From the NCBI GenBank assembly GCA_902786615.1, contig CADADE010000010.1:33092-97091 (forward strand): 64,000 nt of DNA, written 5' to 3'. Both the position numbers and the translations under genes were made by a program. Source of the stretch: Oscillospiraceae bacterium. Its GTDB lineage: Bacteria > Bacillota_A > Clostridia > Oscillospirales > Oscillospiraceae. Below are positions 34,790 to 44,500 of this stretch, in pieces (the stretch's first letter is position 1; every line of letters starts with the position of its first letter). The notes under the pieces are model-generated. The model was not told where the DNA came from and made no database searches. It saw only the letters and a list, made by a program, of their open reading frames with translations.

Positions 34790-35194
34790 TCAGCACTTCC
34801 CTGTAAAGGAATTACCGCACTTGCGGCAGACGATCTTGATTTTGCCGTGTCCGCGCGGCACGCGCAGGGTGGTCTTGCAGGAGGGACATGTGTAGAACTT
34901 GTACTCCTTGCGCTGTACCCACTTCTCCTTGCGCACCTTCATATTCGCGGCGAGTTTGTACTGGAGGCGCAGATACTTCTCGTTCTCCTCCCGCCGCCGG
35001 GGAAGATTGCGGGAGAATGAGCGGAAGTAGATGAAGGCCAGCAGCGCGAGCACCGCGATATACAGGCCGCTTCCCACCTTGCCGCCGATCAGCATGGCCG
35101 CCAGAAGCAGCAGCGCATCCACGACAAACAGAAACAGATTCAATTGATCATTGCCGTTTCTACCGGCCATAAAGCGTGCCATCTTTTCTCTCAT
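34790..35194 (-). CDS. Small membrane protein with C-terminal zinc ribbon
   Basis: 134 residues: two hydrophobic segments (about residues 18-36 and 40-58), a basic linker (RNLPRRREENEKYLRLQYKL) and a four-Cys zinc ribbon (CPSCKTTLRVPRGHGKIKIVCRKCG). The ribbon would face the cytoplasm. Function unknown; first gene of the cluster with DUF5685 and J-domain proteins, eight bases upstream of DUF5685. The 209 bases before it, up to truA copy 2, contain a TTGATA and TGG-TAAAAT pair that may be its promoter, and nothing else I can name. Confidence 0.75.
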   Translation of the reverse strand: MREKMARFMAGRNGNDQLNLFLFVVDALLLLAAMLIGGKVGSGLYIAVLALLAFIYFRSFSRNLPRRREENEKYLRLQYKLAANMKVRKEKWVQRKEYKFYTCPSCKTTLRVPRGHGKIKIVCRKCGNSFTGKC

Positions 35195-35403
35195 TGCAGC
35201 CGCGCCATCGCTTTCATCAGGATTTCATTTTGTTATTTTACCATAACGAATCCGCAATGTATCAAAAATCTGTGAATTTCTGAAAGGGCCGGGGTCTTTC
35301 CTACAATACCACCAAAGCGCCGGGAGCACAAGAGGCAATTGCGCACTTGCAAAACTGCCGTCAAGCCTGTACACTGTTGTCATCACGCGAACAGGAGACG
35401 CCT

Positions 35404-36141
35404 ATGACACGCAATTTCAAGCTCACACTCTGCTATGACGGGACGCGCTATCGCGGCTGGCAAAGGCAGGGCAACACGGAAAATACCATTCAGGCGAAGT
35501 TGGAAGCTCTGCTCTCCCGGCTGTTTGAGCAGCCGGTGGAGATCGCCGCCTCCGGGCGCACGGACGCGGGCGTCCATGCCCGGCGGCAGGTCTGCTCCTT
35601 CCGGGCGGACACAGATGATGATATCGATTTTATGTTAACTGAATTACGTAAATATCTCCCGGAGGATATCGGGGCAGTCGCGCTGGAAGAGGCGGCGCCA
35701 AGGTTTCACGCAAGGCTCAACTGCCGGGAGAAGACCTATGTCTACCGCGTGTGGAACAGTGAAGAGCCCAACGTCTTCGAGCGGCGCTGGCTCTATGTCT
35801 TCCCCGCCGCGCTGGATCTGCACGCCATGCGGGAAGCCGCTGCGCCGCTTCTGGGCGAGCACGACTTTTCCGCCTTCTGCTCGAGACCAATGAAAAAAAG
35901 CGCCGTACGGCGGCTTGACCGCATTGAGATCGAACGCCTGGGCGGCGAGGTACAGCTTCGCTTTACGGGCAGCGGCTTTCTATATAATATGGTGCGCATC
36001 CTGACGGGGACGCTGCTGGAGGTCGGAAGCGGGCAGCGAAGCGCGGAGAGTGTGCAGAGCGCGCTTGAAAGCCGCGAACGCGAGCGGGCAGGCTTCACCG
36101 CCCCGGCGCAGGGTCTCATTCTGTGGGATGTGCAGTATTGA
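35404..36141 (+). CDS. truA: tRNA pseudouridine synthase TruA, copy 2
   Basis: 245 residues with the TruA catalytic motif ASGRTDAGVHARRQ and GSGFLYNMVRILTGTLLEVG. Start: ATG at 35404 behind CAGGAGA. It differs strongly from copy 1 (20624-21391). Copy 1 sits in the conserved ecf operon, whereas this one is a single gene with a possible TTGCAA-17-TACACT promoter. Either the copies split positions 38-40 or this one has another RNA target. Confidence 0.93.
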   Translation: MTRNFKLTLCYDGTRYRGWQRQGNTENTIQAKLEALLSRLFEQPVEIAASGRTDAGVHARRQVCSFRADTDDDIDFMLTELRKYLPEDIGAVALEEAAPRFHARLNCREKTYVYRVWNSEEPNVFERRWLYVFPAALDLHAMREAAAPLLGEHDFSAFCSRPMKKSAVRRLDRIEIERLGGEVQLRFTGSGFLYNMVRILTGTLLEVGSGQRSAESVQSALESRERERAGFTAPAQGLILWDVQY

Positions 36142-36169
36142 TTTTTCTGATTCTTTGCACAAAACGGGA

Positions 36170-36198
36170 TTGACAGATTTGTAGAATCCTGCTAAAAT
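36170..36198 (+). promoter_or_regulatory. Strong promoter of the potABCD leader RNA
   Basis: Perfect TTGACA (36170-36175), 17 bases, TAAAAT (36193-36198). The RNA should start near 36205, nearly 490 bases before potA. Confidence 0.8.
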
Positions 36199-36203
36199 GG
36201 GGC

Positions 36204-36342
36204 ATCTCAATTGGATATACCGAGTTTATCCGAAGCAAGATATCGACCGCCCTTAATGGGCCAAGGCCATACGGACAGCCGGGTCGGATGCCGAAGAACC
36301 GCGGAAGGCGGCGGCAACTTCTGTTGCCTTATTGATTGAGTT
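36204..36342 (+). ncRNA. Unidentified structured leader RNA of potABCD
   Basis: CTCAATT (36206-36212) pairs with GATTGAG (36334-36340), closing a 135-base domain at the RNA 5' end. Inside are GGATA/TATCC, GCCC/GGGC, GCCG/CGGC and GGCAAC/GTTGCC helices. Size and layout fit an aptamer or other cis-regulatory RNA. I compared it from memory with FMN, TPP, SAM, lysine, purine, glycine, c-di-GMP, guanidine and T-box consensus blocks and saw no match. Confidence 0.5.
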
Positions 36343-36612
36343 GGGAACTGCGGAGAAATTGAGCTGTGCAGAGATTGCGCAGAATTTTTTGTCTGCTGTG
36401 AGGCGTCGAAACACCGTAATACTTTGTGTATTTCAAGTTTTGACAACGAAACAGCGGGCAAAAAAGGCAAGCAAGATTGCACAGAACAATTTTGGAGCAG
36501 TTCCGTGGAAGCTCAAATTTTATGGTTTTGTAAAAGCATACAAATCTGTGAAATGGTCAATAAGAGTAGTAAAAGTGTTCTTTGCTATATAGACTCTTAA
36601 AATCCATTCTAT
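36343..36612 (+). other. AT-rich untranslated stretch between leader RNA and potA
   Basis: Clearly AT-richer than the neighbouring genes. A possible 86-codon frame from a TTG at 36332 has no ribosome-binding site and no recognisable product, and I regard it as non-coding. I see no further signal until the palindrome at 36613. Confidence 0.4.
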
Positions 36613-36628
36613 ACGCGCATATGCGCGT
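36613..36628. repeat. 16-bp perfect palindrome upstream of potA
   Basis: ACGCGCATATGCGCGT is a perfect dyad, 15 bases before an attenuator-like hairpin. It may be an operator or an RNA stem. Confidence 0.6.
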
Positions 36629-36642
36629 AACGGTGGCCTTAC

Positions 36643-36673
36643 AGCAGCTGTGCTTTTGCATGGCTGCTTTTTT
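36643..36673 (+). terminator. Attenuator-type terminator just before potA
   Basis: AGCAGC-14 nt-GCTGCT directly followed by six T, ending 17 bases before the potA ATG. Placed between promoter and operon, it can act only as an attenuator. Confidence 0.7.
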
Positions 36674-36689
36674 GTTTGGGAGACAGAAT

Positions 36690-37838
36690 ATGAAAAAAAT
36701 CGTCGAAATCAAGAATATCACAAAATCCTTCGGCGGGGAAGTTGTGCTGGACAACATCAACCTCGACATCTACGACAACGAGTTTATCACCCTGCTGGGT
36801 CCCTCGGGCTGCGGCAAGACGACGCTTCTGCGCATCATCGGCGGCTTTGAGACCCCGGACAAGGGCGACGTGATCTTTATGGGCGAGAACATCAACGGCC
36901 TGCCGCCCCACAAGCGCAATGTCAACACCGTGTTCCAGCGCTATGCCCTGTTCCCGCACCTGAACGTGTTTGAAAACGTGGCCTTTTCCCTGCGGGAGAA
37001 GAAGGTCCCCAAGGCCGAAATCCAGAAGGCCGTGACCGAGATGCTCTCACTCGTGGCACTCAAGGGCTTTGAAAAGCGCGCCGTGACCAGCCTCTCCGGC
37101 GGTCAGCAGCAGCGCGTCGCTATTGCGCGCGCCCTCATCAACCAGCCGAAGGTCCTGCTGCTGGACGAGCCGTTGTCCGCCCTCGATCTCAAGCTCCGCA
37201 AGGACATGCAGGTGGAGCTCAAGAACATCCAGAAGGCCACCGGCATCACCTTCGTTTTCGTCACCCATGACCAGGAGGAAGCCCTGTCCATGTCCGACAC
37301 CGTGGTCGTCATGACCGGCGGGCACATCCAGCAGATCGGCACGCCCCCGGACATTTATAACGAGCCGCAAAACGCCTTTGTCGCCGACTTCATCGGCGAG
37401 AGCAACATTCTTGACGGCGTGATGCTGGAGGATTACAAGGTGCGCTTCTCCGGCCATACCTTCCAGTGTCTGGACAAGGGCTTTGCCGCGCGCGAGCCGG
37501 TGGACGTGGTCGTGCGGCCTGAGGACGTGGACATCGTCTCCGAGGAAAAGGGTCATCTGCGCGGCACCGTGACCTCCGTCACCTTCCTCGGCGTACATTA
37601 TGAGATCATTGTGGACATCGGCGGCTTCAAGTGGATGATCCAGACCACCGACTTCCACGATGTGGACGAGCGCATCGGTCTGTTTATCGAGCCGGACGCC
37701 ATCCACGTCATGAAGAAGTCCCAGTTTTCCGGCATGTTCGGCGACTATTCCAGCTTCTCCGACGAGATGGACGAGATCGGCGAGGTTGCGCTGGAAGAGC
37801 TGGAGGAGCTTGAGGCGGAAAGTGAGTCCGGGAAATGA
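36690..37838 (+). CDS. potA: Spermidine/putrescine ABC transporter ATP-binding protein PotA
   Basis: 382 residues. ABC domain: Walker [11 protein letters not shown]-loop [17 protein letters not shown], signature [16 protein letters not shown], Walker [12 protein letters not shown], then the PotA-specific regulatory TOBE domain (about residues 240-350). Start: ATG at 36690 behind GGGAG; the longer reading runs through the attenuator. First gene of potABCD, overlapping potB by four bases (ATGA). The C-terminus adds an acidic tail ([20 protein letters not shown]). Confidence 0.95.
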   Translation: MKKIVEIKNITKSFGGEVVLDNINLDIYDNEFITLLGPSGCGKTTLLRIIGGFETPDKGDVIFMGENINGLPPHKRNVNTVFQRYALFPHLNVFENVAFSLREKKVPKAEIQKAVTEMLSLVALKGFEKRAVTSLSGGQQQRVAIARALINQPKVLLLDEPLSALDLKLRKDMQVELKNIQKATGITFVFVTHDQEEALSMSDTVVVMTGGHIQQIGTPPDIYNEPQNAFVADFIGESNILDGVMLEDYKVRFSGHTFQCLDKGFAAREPVDVVVRPEDVDIVSEEKGHLRGTVTSVTFLGVHYEIIVDIGGFKWMIQTTDFHDVDERIGLFIEPDAIHVMKKSQFSGMFGDYSSFSDEMDEIGEVALEELEELEAESESGK

Positions 37839-38704
37839 ACAACAAAACCCGCACTCTCATCCAGCGCATGACGCTGACGCCCTATTCCATCTGGGCGGTG
37901 CTGTTTATCGTAGTGCCGCTGTTTTTCGTGGCCTACTACGCGTTCACCGATCAGAACTATCATTTCACCTTTTCCAACATCACCCGCTTTTTCACCGCCA
38001 CCTCCACGGTGAGCAGCGGCGAGGCCACACGGGAAGTGCACACCTATCTGGTGATCTTCCTGCGTTCCTTAAAGCTTGCGCTCATCTCCACGGCGTTCTG
38101 CCTGCTGATGGGCTATCCCCTTGCCTACATCATGGCCCGGGCAACGCCCCGCACGCAGAGCATCCTGCTGACCCTCATCATGATCCCCATGTGGATGAAC
38201 TTTCTGATCCGTACCTACGCCTGGATGACCATTCTGCAGGACACCGGCATTCTCAACGGCTTTCTCTCCGCCCTGCACCTTGGCCGCATCCACATCATCG
38301 GCACCGAGTCCGCGGTCGTGATCGGCATGGTCTATGACTACTTCCCCTACATGGTGCTGCCGATCTATTCGATCATGGCAAAGCTGGACGTAAAGCTTCT
38401 GGAGGCTGCGAGCGATCTCGGCTGCCCGGGTGTGAGCGTGCTGCGCCGTGTGATCTGGCCGCTGAGCATTCCGGGGGTCCTCTCCGGGGTTAACATGGTG
38501 CTCATTCCCTCCATCAGCACCTTCTATATCTCCCAGAAGCTCGGCAACGGCAAGTTCTTCCTGATCGGCGACGCGATTGAGGGACAGTACACCGCGAACA
38601 ACCTGCACTTTGCCGCGGCCATCGCCTTTATCCTGATGGTGGTGCTGCTGGTGTGCATGGCGCTGCTGCAGAGGCTTGCCAACCGCAGGCTCGTCGCGGC
38701 GTAA
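37835..38704 (+). CDS. potB: Spermidine/putrescine ABC transporter permease PotB
   Basis: 289 residues, six membrane helices. The EAA-type loop contacting PotA is [43 protein letters not shown] [17 protein letters not shown] is typical of PotB. Its ATG overlaps the potA stop. Forms the channel with PotC in the cytoplasmic membrane. Confidence 0.94.
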   Translation: MNNKTRTLIQRMTLTPYSIWAVLFIVVPLFFVAYYAFTDQNYHFTFSNITRFFTATSTVSSGEATREVHTYLVIFLRSLKLALISTAFCLLMGYPLAYIMARATPRTQSILLTLIMIPMWMNFLIRTYAWMTILQDTGILNGFLSALHLGRIHIIGTESAVVIGMVYDYFPYMVLPIYSIMAKLDVKLLEAASDLGCPGVSVLRRVIWPLSIPGVLSGVNMVLIPSISTFYISQKLGNGKFFLIGDAIEGQYTANNLHFAAAIAFILMVVLLVCMALLQRLANRRLVAA

Positions 38705-38717
38705 GGAGGGCAGAAAA

Positions 38718-39563
38718 ATGAAAATGAAACGCGCATCGAAAATCTACACCGCCCTCATTATGATCTTCCTCTTCGCGCCCATTGCGATCCTGCTGGTCTT
38801 CTCCTTTAACGAGGCCAAGAGCCTCTCAGTCTTCTCCGGCTTCTCCCTCAAATGGTATCGGGAGCTCTTCCGCGATTCCGAGACGCTCAAGGCCGTGGGC
38901 AATACGCTGATCCTCGCGGTCTCGGCCTCCGTGATCTCCACCGTCATGGGCACGGCCGCCGCCGTCGGCATCAACAAGCTGCGCAGCAAGGCCCTGCGCA
39001 CCGCGTATGACAGCGTCACCAACATCCCCATGATCAACCCCGACATCATCACCGGTATCTCCCTGATGCTCATGTTTGTGTTTGTCGGCCGCCTCTTCGG
39101 CGCGGCGACGAGTCTGAGCTTCTGGACGATGCTCATCTCCCACATCACCTTCTGTCTGCCCTATGTGATCCTGCAGGTGCTGCCGAAGCTGCAGCAGATG
39201 GACAAGGCCCTTCCGGAGGCGGCGATGGATCTGGGCTGCACCCCGCTCAAGGCCTTCTTCAAGGCGGAGCTGCCCGAGATCATGCCCGGCGTGATCACCG
39301 GCCTCATCATGGCCTTCACTATGTCGCTGGACGACTTTGTCATCAGCTACTTTACCTCGGGCAACGGCTTCCAGACCCTGCCCATCCGCATCTACAACAT
39401 GACCAAGAAAACCGTCACCCCGAAGATGTACGCCCTTGCGACCATCATCTTCTTCGTGATCCTGACGCTGCTGATGATCTCCAATCTCTATGACGAGGAG
39501 GCCATACAGAGACGCCGGGAGGCAAAAGACCGTAAAAAAACAGCCAAGGAGGCAAAATCATGA
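38718..39563 (+). CDS. potC: Spermidine/putrescine ABC transporter permease PotC
   Basis: 281 residues, six membrane helices. EAA loop: LPEAAMDLGCTPLKAFFKAELPEIMPGVITG; the C-terminal MSLDDFVISYFTSGNGFQTLPIRIY is a PotC hallmark. ATG at 38718 follows AAGGAGGG; the longer reading starts in potB. The stop overlaps the potD ATG by four bases. Confidence 0.94.
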   Translation: MKMKRASKIYTALIMIFLFAPIAILLVFSFNEAKSLSVFSGFSLKWYRELFRDSETLKAVGNTLILAVSASVISTVMGTAAAVGINKLRSKALRTAYDSVTNIPMINPDIITGISLMLMFVFVGRLFGAATSLSFWTMLISHITFCLPYVILQVLPKLQQMDKALPEAAMDLGCTPLKAFFKAELPEIMPGVITGLIMAFTMSLDDFVISYFTSGNGFQTLPIRIYNMTKKTVTPKMYALATIIFFVILTLLMISNLYDEEAIQRRREAKDRKKTAKEAKS

Positions 39564-40681
39564 AAAGACTTTCCGCACTTCTGCTCGCAGCGATGCTGCT
39601 GTGCTCCGTTCTTCTCGCCGGCTGCGGCGGCGGCAGTTCCTCCGGCAAGACCCTGACGCTGAACGTCTACAACTGGGGCGAATATATCTCCGACGGGTCC
39701 GAGGATTCCTTCGACACCATCCGCGAGTTTGAGAAGTGGTACGAGCAGACCTATAACCAGAAGGTCAAGGTCAACTACACCACCTTCGCCAGCAACGAGG
39801 ATATGTACGCCAAGCTCTCCAGCGGCGCTGTGAGCTTCGACGTGGTCGTCCCCTCCGACTACATGATCGCCCGCATGGCGGAGAACAAGATGCTGCTCGA
39901 GCTGGACTTCAAGAACATCCCCAACTATGAGAATATCAACGAGAGCTTCCGCGGCCTCTACTACGATCCCGACAACAAGTACACCGTGCCCTACACCTAC
40001 GGCATGGTGGGCGTGATCTATAACGCCAATGTTGTGGACGAGGCCGACGCCAAGGGCTGGGAGCTGCCCTGGAACGAGAAGTACAAGGGCAACATCCTCC
40101 AGTTCAACAACTCCCGCGATGCCTTCGGCACCGCCCAGTTCAAGCTGGGCCTGGATGTCAACAGCATTGACCATGCTAACTGGGACGCCGCCCTGGCAGA
40201 GCTCAAGAAGCAGGCCCCCCTGGTCAAGAGCTATGTGATGGACGAGATCTACAACATGATGGAATCCGGCGAAGCCGCTGTCGGCACCTACTACGCGGGC
40301 GACTACTTCACCATGCTCGACGCGCAGGCTGACGGCGTGGATCTCCGCTTCTATTACCCCGAGCGCACCAACTACTTTGTGGACGCCATGTGCATCCCCA
40401 CTTGCTGCCAGAACAAGGAGCTCGCCGAGCGCTTCATCAACTACATGCTCTCCCCCGAGCCCGCCATCGCCAATGCCGAGTTTATCTACTACGCCTCCCC
40501 CAACTCCGCCGTCTACACCGACGAGGGCTATATCGAAGAGATGGGCGAGGAGGCTATGGAGATCCTCTACCCCGACATTGAGAATTTCAGCAAGAACTAC
40601 AACGAGTTTGCCTACCGCGGCCTGGATCAGGCGACGCTCGATTATGTAAACTCCCTGTGGGAAACCCTGAAAATCAACTGA
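39560..40681 (+). CDS. potD: Spermidine/putrescine-binding lipoprotein PotD
   Basis: 373 residues. A lipoprotein signal (MKRLSALLLAAMLLCSVLLAGC, lipobox LAGC, Cys22) anchors it outside the membrane. TLNVYNWGEYISDGSED, VVVPSDYMIARMAENKML and PYTYGMVGVIYNANVVDE are typical PotD ligand-pocket regions with acidic and aromatic residues. Delivers polyamines to PotBC. Confidence 0.95.
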   Translation: MKRLSALLLAAMLLCSVLLAGCGGGSSSGKTLTLNVYNWGEYISDGSEDSFDTIREFEKWYEQTYNQKVKVNYTTFASNEDMYAKLSSGAVSFDVVVPSDYMIARMAENKMLLELDFKNIPNYENINESFRGLYYDPDNKYTVPYTYGMVGVIYNANVVDEADAKGWELPWNEKYKGNILQFNNSRDAFGTAQFKLGLDVNSIDHANWDAALAELKKQAPLVKSYVMDEIYNMMESGEAAVGTYYAGDYFTMLDAQADGVDLRFYYPERTNYFVDAMCIPTCCQNKELAERFINYMLSPEPAIANAEFIYYASPNSAVYTDEGYIEEMGEEAMEILYPDIENFSKNYNEFAYRGLDQATLDYVNSLWETLKIN

Positions 40682-40702
40682 TTCAAGATACGCACGAATG
40701 TC

Positions 40703-40746
40703 AAAAATCCCAAGCGAACTGCAAACGGTCGCTTGGGATTTTTGAT
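40703..40746. terminator. Bidirectional terminator after potD
   Basis: AAAAATCCCAAGCGA-loop-TCGCTTGGGATTTTT, a 15-pair stem with A/T tracts on both sides. It ends potABCD and the convergent signalling operon. Confidence 0.9.
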
Positions 40747-40747
40747 T

Positions 40748-41554
40748 TTATTCTTTTTCAATCAGGAAGTCCTTTGCCGTCTGGCGGAAGTCAAAGATGT
40801 TCGGCGCCCTGCAATGGGCCACGGTTGCGATCGCGGCAACATCCATGGTCTCGGGCAGCCAGACCTGCACGTGTACCGCGCCGTTTTCCGGGTACTGGAA
40901 CACGCCCAGCGGCGTCCAGTTTTCCCCGTCGTTCACCCAGACCGTGCGGTCGCCCCAGAGCATGGTTTTATTTGAGGTGTTGTCCGCGATGATCTGATAC
41001 TCCAGCGTAAAGCCCACGCAGTTTTTCACCGGCTCGTCCAGCACGGTGTAGGGCTGTTCGGTTTCGGGCAGATAGCCCGCCGACCATTTGAGCGGCACTT
41101 CATGGAGCGTTTCAAAATCTTCCTCCCGCGCGCTGCCGATGTTGTAAGTGGGGCCGGGGAACTCCTCCAGCAGGCGGATGCTCTTCATCCAGCCGGTGTA
41201 GAGCTTATGGTTCTCGCCGCGGTAGACGATGCAGGACATGTCGTTCTCCTCCGCCACGACGGTGACCTCCGTGCCCTCGAACAGAAAGCCCTGGGGCGAA
41301 ACGCCGCTTTTCAGCCGGGGCATCGTCTCCACGAAGAGGCTCGGCGCGTACCAGGCCTTTCGGGCATAGAGCGTCTTCCACTCGTCCAGATAGCTCTCCT
41401 CCTGCGGCAGCACGATGGCGTCCCAGTTTCTCGCCGTTTTGATTTTTGCAAGGCCGCGCTCTGCTGCGCTCTCCCCTTCGGCATAGGCCGCGGGAAGCGA
41501 GAGCGCGAGGCAGAGAAGGAGCGCGAGAAGCAGACATTTTTGCGGTCTTTTCAT
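40748..41554 (-). CDS. Secreted protein of unknown function, last gene of the signalling operon
   Basis: 268 residues with a clear signal peptide (KCLLLALLLCLALSLPAAYA, cleavage after AYA). A short SH3-like stretch (residues 93-118, EGTEVTVVAEENDMSCIVY...GW) follows, then a C-terminal beta-rich domain (VGFTLEYQIIADNTSNKTML, VHVQVWLPET) with no known match. It lies ten bases after the FtsX-type permease, so it may be the extracellular partner or cargo of that transporter. No catalytic motif is visible. Confidence 0.75.
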   Translation of the reverse strand: MKRPQKCLLLALLLCLALSLPAAYAEGESAAERGLAKIKTARNWDAIVLPQEESYLDEWKTLYARKAWYAPSLFVETMPRLKSGVSPQGFLFEGTEVTVVAEENDMSCIVYRGENHKLYTGWMKSIRLLEEFPGPTYNIGSAREEDFETLHEVPLKWSAGYLPETEQPYTVLDEPVKNCVGFTLEYQIIADNTSNKTMLWGDRTVWVNDGENWTPLGVFQYPENGAVHVQVWLPETMDVAAIATVAHCRAPNIFDFRQTAKDFLIEKE

Positions 41555-41564
41555 TTCTGCCTCC

Positions 41565-44500
41565 TTACATGATATCCGAGAGCTTGAGATCCTTCACTTT
41601 TCGGAGCGCGGTACTGCTGACAAGCGCGGAGAAGCCCGCCGTGATCAAAGCCGCGTACAGATAGGTGCGCAGGTCGGGATCGTGCACAAAGCGCATATAG
41701 GCGCCCTCTGTGACCGGCAGCAGACGCATGCCGAGGACGTGACCGGCGATCAGGCCGAGGACGATGCCCGCAAGCGTCGTCACCACCAGATCCCAGCCCA
41801 CATAGACCACGCACTCCCGGACGGTAAAGCCGTTGATGCGCATGATGGTCAATTCTCTTGTCTTCTGCTGGATATAGGTGACAGACAGGTTCATGACGAT
41901 GAAGTACGCCATCACCGCCGCAAGCCCCAGCAGCATGAAGATCGCCGCGTTCGTGACAGAGGACATGCGTTCAAGCCGCACGCGGTCCGCCGTGGCGTCC
42001 TTGAGCTCCAGGAAGCCCTCGACCCCGCTCACCTTCTTCTCCAGCTCCTCCAGGCTCATGCCGTTCGTGTGCACGAGGAAGCTGTTCTGCCGCGCCGGGG
42101 TATTAAACACCTTTTCATAGCAGGCCGGCGTAAAGAACAGGATGTTCCCGAAGTGATTGTCGAACATGCCGGAGATCGGGATCGCGCACGGTTCAAGGGA
42201 GGCGTCAAAGGCGTTCAGGCTGTCCCCGACCTTTACGCCCTGATATTCGCTCAGGCGGATCGGAACCAGCACACCGTCGTCCGTCGCCCGCACCTCCGCC
42301 TTGCTCTTGGGATCGGTCAGGCCGTAGAAGCCGTCCAGCTCATCGGGCTCCGCCGTGATGGCCGTGGCCGTGCTGATGCTGGGCCCGAATTGGAAAACGA
42401 TGTCGGTTTTGCTTAAAAGGACATAGGACAGCTTGTTCTGTTCCAAAATATCGGCAAGCTGCCGGGCGGCGTCCTCCTTCGAGGGATCGAACCGGATCTC
42501 CGCATCATAGCGAATGATCTGTCCGAACTGCCGCTCATCCACGCGCTCGATAGCAAACTTGATCATAAAGCCGCCCACCAGCAGGTGACAGCAGCCGGCA
42601 ATGCTGACGATGGTGACCAGCACGCGCCTCAGATCGGTCCGGATATTGCGGAAGATCAGGCGGGTATAGAGTCCCTTCGCCGACGTACTGCGGGACGCCT
42701 TGTGCTTTGCCACGCTCTGCTCTCCCTGCAGAAGGCGAATCGCCGGGATGCGGATCAGGCTTGCGCAGGCAAACCACACCGAGATCGCCGCGGTCAGCGG
42801 CAGGATCAGCACGACGACCAGCGTCTCCGCCCAGCGGAATTGACGCGGGATCTCATCATAAACGAAAAAAGGTTCATAGTTGCTCAGGAATTTATCCTGA
42901 ACAACAGAATAGGTAAGGGTGACGCCCAGCACCACCGCCATCACAGCGGCGCTGACGCCGAAGAACATGTACTTGCTCAGGATCTCCCGGTTATACAGGC
43001 CGAGAGCCTTGGTCGTACCGATCTGGGCCCGCTGCTCCTGAACCATGCGGCCGACCGTGGCATAAATCACGAGCGCCGCGATCACGAGGAAAAGAGCGGA
43101 GAAGGTGTAGCTCATGGAGGACAGGCCGTCCGCCTGATTCTGCCCAAAGACATAGCCCGCGTTTCCGAAGTTGTTCCACTGCATCCAGCGGTACGGGCCA
43201 AGCTCATCCAGGCGGTTTATGGCTTCCTCAAGCTGCTTGAGGCCTTCGTCATACTCCGCCTTCTTCTCTTCAAATTCTGCCAGCTTCTCTTCGTATTCCG
43301 CTGTCTTCTCTTCTAATTCTTCCTTGCCCTTTTCGTATTCGGCCACGCCTTCTTCGTACTGCTGTTCGCCCTGCTCCAGGGTCTTTTTGCCCTTTTCGTA
43401 TTCGGTCATGGCGTCGAGGTAGTCCTCGCCGCTGGAATACCACAGGTCGCGGCCGGTGCTGTATGCCGCTGCGCCGTCTCTGGCCTGCTGCAGCGCGTTG
43501 GCGGCGGTGCCGGGCAGCGCATCCTCAACGTTTCCGCCGCTGACGCTGTTGGCTGCGTTGAGCACCCCGTCGACCTTATACATCAGGCCCTCGATCGCGG
43601 CGATCTGATACTGGGCCTCAACCAGAGCCTGACTGCCGGTATCCAGCTTTTCCTGCGCGGCATCCAGCTGCTGCTCGGCGTCCCTGAGCTGTTTCCAGCC
43701 ATTGTCCAGCTCCTGCCGGGAGGAATCCAGCTTTTCAGCGCCCTCCTCCAGCTGCTGCTGGCCTTCATCGAGCATCTGGCGCCCCTCTTCCAGCTTTCGG
43801 GCGCCCTCCTCCAGTTGTTCGGAGGCCTCCTCAAGCTGCTGCCGCCCTTCCTCGATTTTTCTTTCGGAATCGGCGCGGAGCTTTTCCGTCCGTGCCTCCG
43901 CCCGTTCCTCCATGACAGCGGCGATCTCTTCCTGAACCGGCTTTACCGCGTTTTCGTAATCCTTGGAATAACGGTTGGCCGGCAGGCCGGCAATATCGAT
44001 ACACACCTGCATAAAGGCCCCGTCGAGACCTTCCAGATTAAAGCAGTCCTTTGTCACGAATACATAGGGCGATTCCGGAAGCTCATAGCTGATATGCGCC
44101 GGGTGAAGGATAACGCCCGTGATCGTGTATTCCGTAATGCGCAGCGGCTCGATTCCGGCAATGCTGCTGTTTGCGACGAAGACCCTGTCCCCGATTTTCA
44201 AGCCCTGCCTCTGCTGGAGCAGCAGCTCAATGGCGCACTCCCCCGCTTTCTCCGGCAGACGCCCTTCCAAAAGCTCCGGCATGGAAATCTTCTCCGGGAG
44301 AGCCTGGACTGTGACGCTGGTATCCTTGTCCACATTGAGAAGCTTTGTCCCGATCGTCCAGACAGGCTCCGCATTCTCCACGCCCTCAATGGCGCGCAGC
44401 GACGCAAGGTCATCCTCATCCAGCATCAGGGCGGAAACAAGCTGCAGATCCCAGAAATTGTACTCGTCATAATACGCCGATGACGCCAGCCGGATCGCCT

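Noticed and set aside
36204..36342. T-box leader or known riboswitch upstream of potA
   Set aside because: The ACCGCGG stretch recalls a T-box, but the antiterminator bulge sequence and a suitable downstream gene are missing; other known aptamer blocks are absent.
36207..36482. A 91-codon minus-strand frame, and an 86-codon plus-strand frame at 36332-36592
   Set aside because: Neither has a ribosome-binding site or recognisable product; both fall in the potA leader.
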